Positions 4,676 through 7,735 of a stretch of DNA of 7,735 nt are shown here, piece after piece. Origin of the DNA: Deltaproteobacteria bacterium (GTDB lineage Bacteria > Desulfobacterota > Desulfovibrionia > Desulfovibrionales > Desulfovibrionaceae). Made by a program: the position numbers and the translations under genes. The stretch spans positions 1-7,735 of the forward strand of contig JAITGZ010000131.1 in assembly GCA_031280335.1 (NCBI GenBank), written 5' to 3'. Every line of letters begins with the position of its first letter. The first letter of the stretch is position 1. Below the pieces are notes generated by a model. It saw only the letters and a list, made by a program, of their open reading frames with translations. It was not told where the DNA came from and searched no databases.

Positions 4676-7600
4676 CTAAATAATTTTATCCAAAACCTGC
4701 ATAGCTTCTTCAAAGTCGAACTGGTTCACCATGCGTTCCAGGGTGTCCAGTTCCGTTTCAGGGCATTCTTTTTTGAGGGTGTCCAGATGCGCGACCAGAA
4801 AGGTCTGGGCGTGGGCGTCATCGTCTTTCATCAGGTCATGCAGTTTATGTAAAATATCCAGCGCTTCCGGTGAAAGAATATTTTTTTTCGTTTTTTCCAC
4901 GCCGGCATTTTGCTCTTGGAGGTAGCGGACGCATTCCGGTGAATCTTGCCTGGCGAGCATGTCTTTGAGCAATTCAACGGTCAAGGCCATATTCTCGCTG
5001 GCTTTGCGCAAATCCGGCCTGACATCAAAATAGTCCACCTCTTTTTTATCCAGAGCAGTCTCCAGATCGGCGAATTGTTCGCTTAACTGCTCCGCGCCGA
5101 TGGAGGTACACAGACTTTTGAGTGTATGGGCGTAACGCGCGGCGTCTTTGGTTTTTCCGTGCTGCAAGGCTTCTTCCATTAATTTGTGATCATCCGCGTG
5201 GTTTTGCACAAATTGACGGATGGAAAGATCCAGCAATTTTTTCTTGTTTTCAAACATGGCCAAGGCTTTCTTGAAATTAAGGCCGGGCAGGTTGGCTGTT
5301 TCCAGATCGCAGATGCTCAAGTCTTTGGAAGAGGCAGGCACGGCAGCAGGCAGATATTTTCTGCCGCCGGCAATAGTCTTTTGCAGCCAGTGGGCCAAAC
5401 GGTTTAACAAAACATTGGCGTCCAGCGGTTTTGACACCTGCTCGCTAATCCTCAGACGGAGGAGTTCTTCCTCACTTTCTCCCGCCTGAGTAACGTCGCG
5501 CAGAGCAACAAGGGGCATATCATCCAAGGAGTGGTTTTGCCGGATCTGTTTGGTAACGGTGTATCCGTCCAGAGAAGCCATTTGCATATCCACCAGGGCA
5601 AGATGGAATTTTTGCCCGCTGTTCAATAAATTCATGGCGATGCGACTGTTTCCGGCCAGGGTTACTTGCATGCCCGCCCCTTCCAGAAGGGCGGAAATGG
5701 ACTTTTGCTCCTTAAGATTGTCTTCAATGAGCAAGATGCTTGCCCCATGCAGGGCTTCCAAATTCTCCGGGGGTGGGGAGGGGGCTTTTGTCCCGGCCGA
5801 GGAGACCGGGGGGCAGTCGGCGGCATCTTTTGCGGGGGGGAGAGGTGTTCCCTCATTGGAATCCAGCGCGTCCAGAATAGAATCCAGCAGCTGGGAGGGT
5901 CCCACAGGTTTATGTATAAGCGAGGTGATGCCGTTTCTGACCATGAGGTCATGATCTTCCACCTGACCAAAGGCGGTGATCAGGATCAGAACGGGTTTGC
6001 AGCGCAGGCGCATGTGGTGCGAAATATATCCCGCCGCTTCCACCCCGTCGATTTCAGGCATACGCCAATCAAGAAGCACCAGATGATAGGGATTATTTTC
6101 TTCATCGGCAACGGAAAGTAATTGAAAGGCCTCATTGGCGGAAGAGGTTGTTTCAGCCTTGAAAGAAAAACTGATGAGCATGGAACCGATGACCTGACGG
6201 GCCGTTTCATTATCGTCCACCAGCAAGACACGCATGCCGCGCACTCTGGGCGAGGAGATACGGGACGCCTTGTTCAGGTTTTCTTCCAGATTAAGGGTAA
6301 AGCTTACTTTGGTGCCATGATGGGGGGAGCTTTCCAGATTTATTTTGCCGCCCATGAGTTCCACCAAGCTCTTGGCTATGACCAGCCCCAGGCCGGTGCC
6401 GCCATAGTGGCGGGTAAGGGAGCCGTCCGTCTGGGTGAAGGGTTTAAAGAGAAGGGGCATTCTCTCTTCTTCAATGCCTATTCCGGTATCCTGTACGACA
6501 AAAGACAATTCGACCTTGGGGCTGTTTTCGTTTTGCTGATGCAAAACGGAACAACTGACCATGATCTCTCCTTTTTCCGTAAATTTTACGGCATTGGAGA
6601 TAACATTGGCCAAGATTTGGTTGATGCGCAACGGGTCCCCCTTGAGATGCTGCGGAACGCTGGGAGAAATATAAAAGAGCATCTCAATGCGTTTTTCTTC
6701 CGCACTGGAGGCAAACATGGCGCGAATGGTACTGAATATGTCATCCAGTTGGAAAGAAACCTGGTCTATGCGCAGCTTGCCGTTTTCCAAACGTGAAAAA
6801 TCCAATATATCGTTGATAACGCTCAGAAGAGCATTGCCGGAATTGTATATTTTGTTGAGATAATTTTTTTGCTTGTCGTCAAGCTTGGTTTTCAGGGTCA
6901 TGTAAGCCATGCCGATGATGGCGTTCATGGGTGTACGTATTTCATGGCTTATATTGGCCAGAAATTCGTTTTTAATGCGGTTGGCTTCATTTGTCTCCTG
7001 CTTGGCCTGGACCAGCGTGGCTTCGTGTTGTTCCAGGTTTTGGGTCATCTGCTCAAAGGCCAGGCCGAGTTCCCCCATTTCTCCGCCCAAACCGGTCAGC
7101 GCGGCGCGAGCGGAGAAATCTCCCTTTTGTATAGAATGTATGTTGCCCATCATATGCTGAAGAGGGCGGAGCAGAGTGCAACGGCTCAAAAAGGCGGCCA
7201 GCGTCAGTCCGAGCAAGGCGGCTAGACCCATGAACATCATTTTACGGAGAATGCCTGCGTAGGCATGAGCGAAGGAATTTTCCGTCCCCGCCTCCAACAT
7301 GATATTGATATACGGGGCAAGCAGGTATTCCTGAGAAAGGCGCTTGACCGTGAGCAACCGTTCGCGCCCGTCTGCGCCCTGGATCAGGCTGGAGTCAAGT
7401 TCATTGCCCACAAGGGAATCAATATACTGCCAGCGCGTATCTTCCAGTTTGGCACCGATATGCCGGCTATTTTCCGGCATGGAAAATAGGACGAATCCCT
7501 TTTCGTCCAGAAGCACAGCGCTGGAATAAGTCCGGGTGGACAGACCCGGGATGGGGCTGAGAATTTTATTCAGGGACAGGCCCGCGACGATCACACCCAC

Positions 7601-7735
7601 CAGGTCATTGTTCGAAGCGAAAACAGGGTAGGCGCAGTATATAACCGGCGTACCTGAAATATGGTCGTTGACCACACTGGCGAGTACAAAATCGCGTTGC
7701 GCCCGCGCTTTTTGAATATAGCTTTCCTGGCTCAG
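4676..7735 (-). CDS. Hybrid sensor histidine kinase (Cache-TM-HAMP-HisKA-HATPase-REC-REC-HPt), N-terminus outside window
   Basis: This is a membrane sensor kinase with a complete internal phosphorelay. The frame is open to the right edge, so the true start and first membrane helix are missing; 1019 residues are visible and are numbered here from the edge. Residues 1-155 resemble the distal half of a double Cache sensor. A membrane helix (166-184) is followed by HAMP (185-237), HisKA with phospho-accepting His264 in SHEIRTP, and HATPase with N-box Asn377/Asn381, Asp416 in QDTGIG and the glycine box GGTGLG (445-450). REC1 has Asp507/508, phospho-acceptor Asp556, Thr587 and Lys609. A Pro-rich linker (626-664) leads to REC2 with Glu671/Asp672, Asp716 and Lys769, but Arg746 replaces the switch Thr/Ser. 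HPt carries His870 in AHTLKS. A helical tail (953-1019) ends the protein. The ligand and the final response regulator are unknown; no separate response regulator gene is visible. Confidence 0.95.
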   Translation of the reverse strand: MSQESYIQKARAQRDFVLASVVNDHISGTPVIYCAYPVFASNNDLVGVIVAGLSLNKILSPIPGLSTRTYSSAVLLDEKGFVLFSMPENSRHIGAKLEDTRWQYIDSLVGNELDSSLIQGADGRERLLTVKRLSQEYLLAPYINIMLEAGTENSFAHAYAGILRKMMFMGLAALLGLTLAAFLSRCTLLRPLQHMMGNIHSIQKGDFSARAALTGLGGEMGELGLAFEQMTQNLEQHEATLVQAKQETNEANRIKNEFLANISHEIRTPMNAIIGMAYMTLKTKLDDKQKNYLNKIYNSGNALLSVINDILDFSRLENGKLRIDQVSFQLDDIFSTIRAMFASSAEEKRIEMLFYISPSVPQHLKGDPLRINQILANVISNAVKFTEKGEIMVSCSVLHQQNENSPKVELSFVVQDTGIGIEEERMPLLFKPFTQTDGSLTRHYGGTGLGLVIAKSLVELMGGKINLESSPHHGTKVSFTLNLEENLNKASRISSPRVRGMRVLLVDDNETARQVIGSMLISFSFKAETTSSANEAFQLLSVADEENNPYHLVLLDWRMPEIDGVEAAGYISHHMRLRCKPVLILITAFGQVEDHDLMVRNGITSLIHKPVGPSQLLDSILDALDSNEGTPLPPAKDAADCPPVSSAGTKAPSPPPENLEALHGASILLIEDNLKEQKSISALLEGAGMQVTLAGNSRIAMNLLNSGQKFHLALVDMQMASLDGYTVTKQIRQNHSLDDMPLVALRDVTQAGESEEELLRLRISEQVSKPLDANVLLNRLAHWLQKTIAGGRKYLPAAVPASSKDLSICDLETANLPGLNFKKALAMFENKKKLLDLSIRQFVQNHADDHKLMEEALQHGKTKDAARYAHTLKSLCTSIGAEQLSEQFADLETALDKKEVDYFDVRPDLRKASENMALTVELLKDMLARQDSPECVRYLQEQNAGVEKTKKNILSPEALDILHKLHDLMKDDDAHAQTFLVAHLDTLKKECPETELDTLERMVNQFDFEEAMQVLDKII

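Noticed and set aside
6122..6796. A 224-codon open frame on the plus strand opposite the kinase
   Set aside because: It is antisense to conserved HATPase and HisKA coding sequence and has no recognisable protein features.
7673..7675. GTG at 7675 as the start of the kinase
   Set aside because: The frame stays open and in sensor-domain character to the window edge, so the gene is simply truncated by the window.

Overview
The window looks like an ordinary chromosomal segment of a moderately GC-rich anaerobic bacterium, most likely a Desulfovibrio-like member of the Desulfovibrionales. This rests on the protein character and on the pairing of ftsEX with a corrinoid-activator-type ferredoxin. It is an inference, because no rRNA or other taxonomic marker is present. 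No transposase, tRNA, rRNA, CRISPR array or phage gene was seen.

Layout, left to right. (1) 1-103, plus strand: the last 33 codons of an M23 (LytM-type) peptidoglycan peptidase. (2) 104-209: a gap holding an imperfect palindrome that recurs later. (3) 210-1813, plus strand: ftsE and ftsX, the ABC-type divisome regulator, translationally coupled through a TGATG overlap. (4) 1831-3585, plus strand: a 584-residue 2Fe-2S ferredoxin/ASKHA ATPase of the RACo/RamA-like (DUF4445) family that reductively reactivates corrinoid proteins; it follows ftsX by 17 bp. (5) 3586-3646: a short convergent gap made almost wholly of two inverted repeats, with each flanking stop codon inside a palindrome. (6) 3647-4300, minus strand: a 217-residue soluble protein I do not recognise. 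(7) 4301-4675: an intergenic region with several hairpins, one of them a perfect 13-bp stem. (8) 4676 to beyond the right edge, minus strand: a large membrane-bound hybrid histidine kinase ordered Cache remnant, TM, HAMP, HisKA, HATPase, REC, REC, HPt and a helical tail, which is a complete His-Asp-His relay in one chain.

The M23 peptidase, FtsE and FtsX may work together: in well-studied bacteria FtsEX uses ATP hydrolysis to activate periplasmic peptidoglycan hydrolases directly or through LytM-domain proteins. The corrinoid activator has no obvious link to division and may simply share the transcript. The kinase and the unknown protein form a separate minus-strand block. No wholly new multi-gene system is evident. 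The points most worth following are the repeated palindrome, the apparently missing middle domain of the RACo-like protein, the degenerate second receiver domain of the kinase, the unknown 217-residue protein and the hairpin-rich intergenic region.
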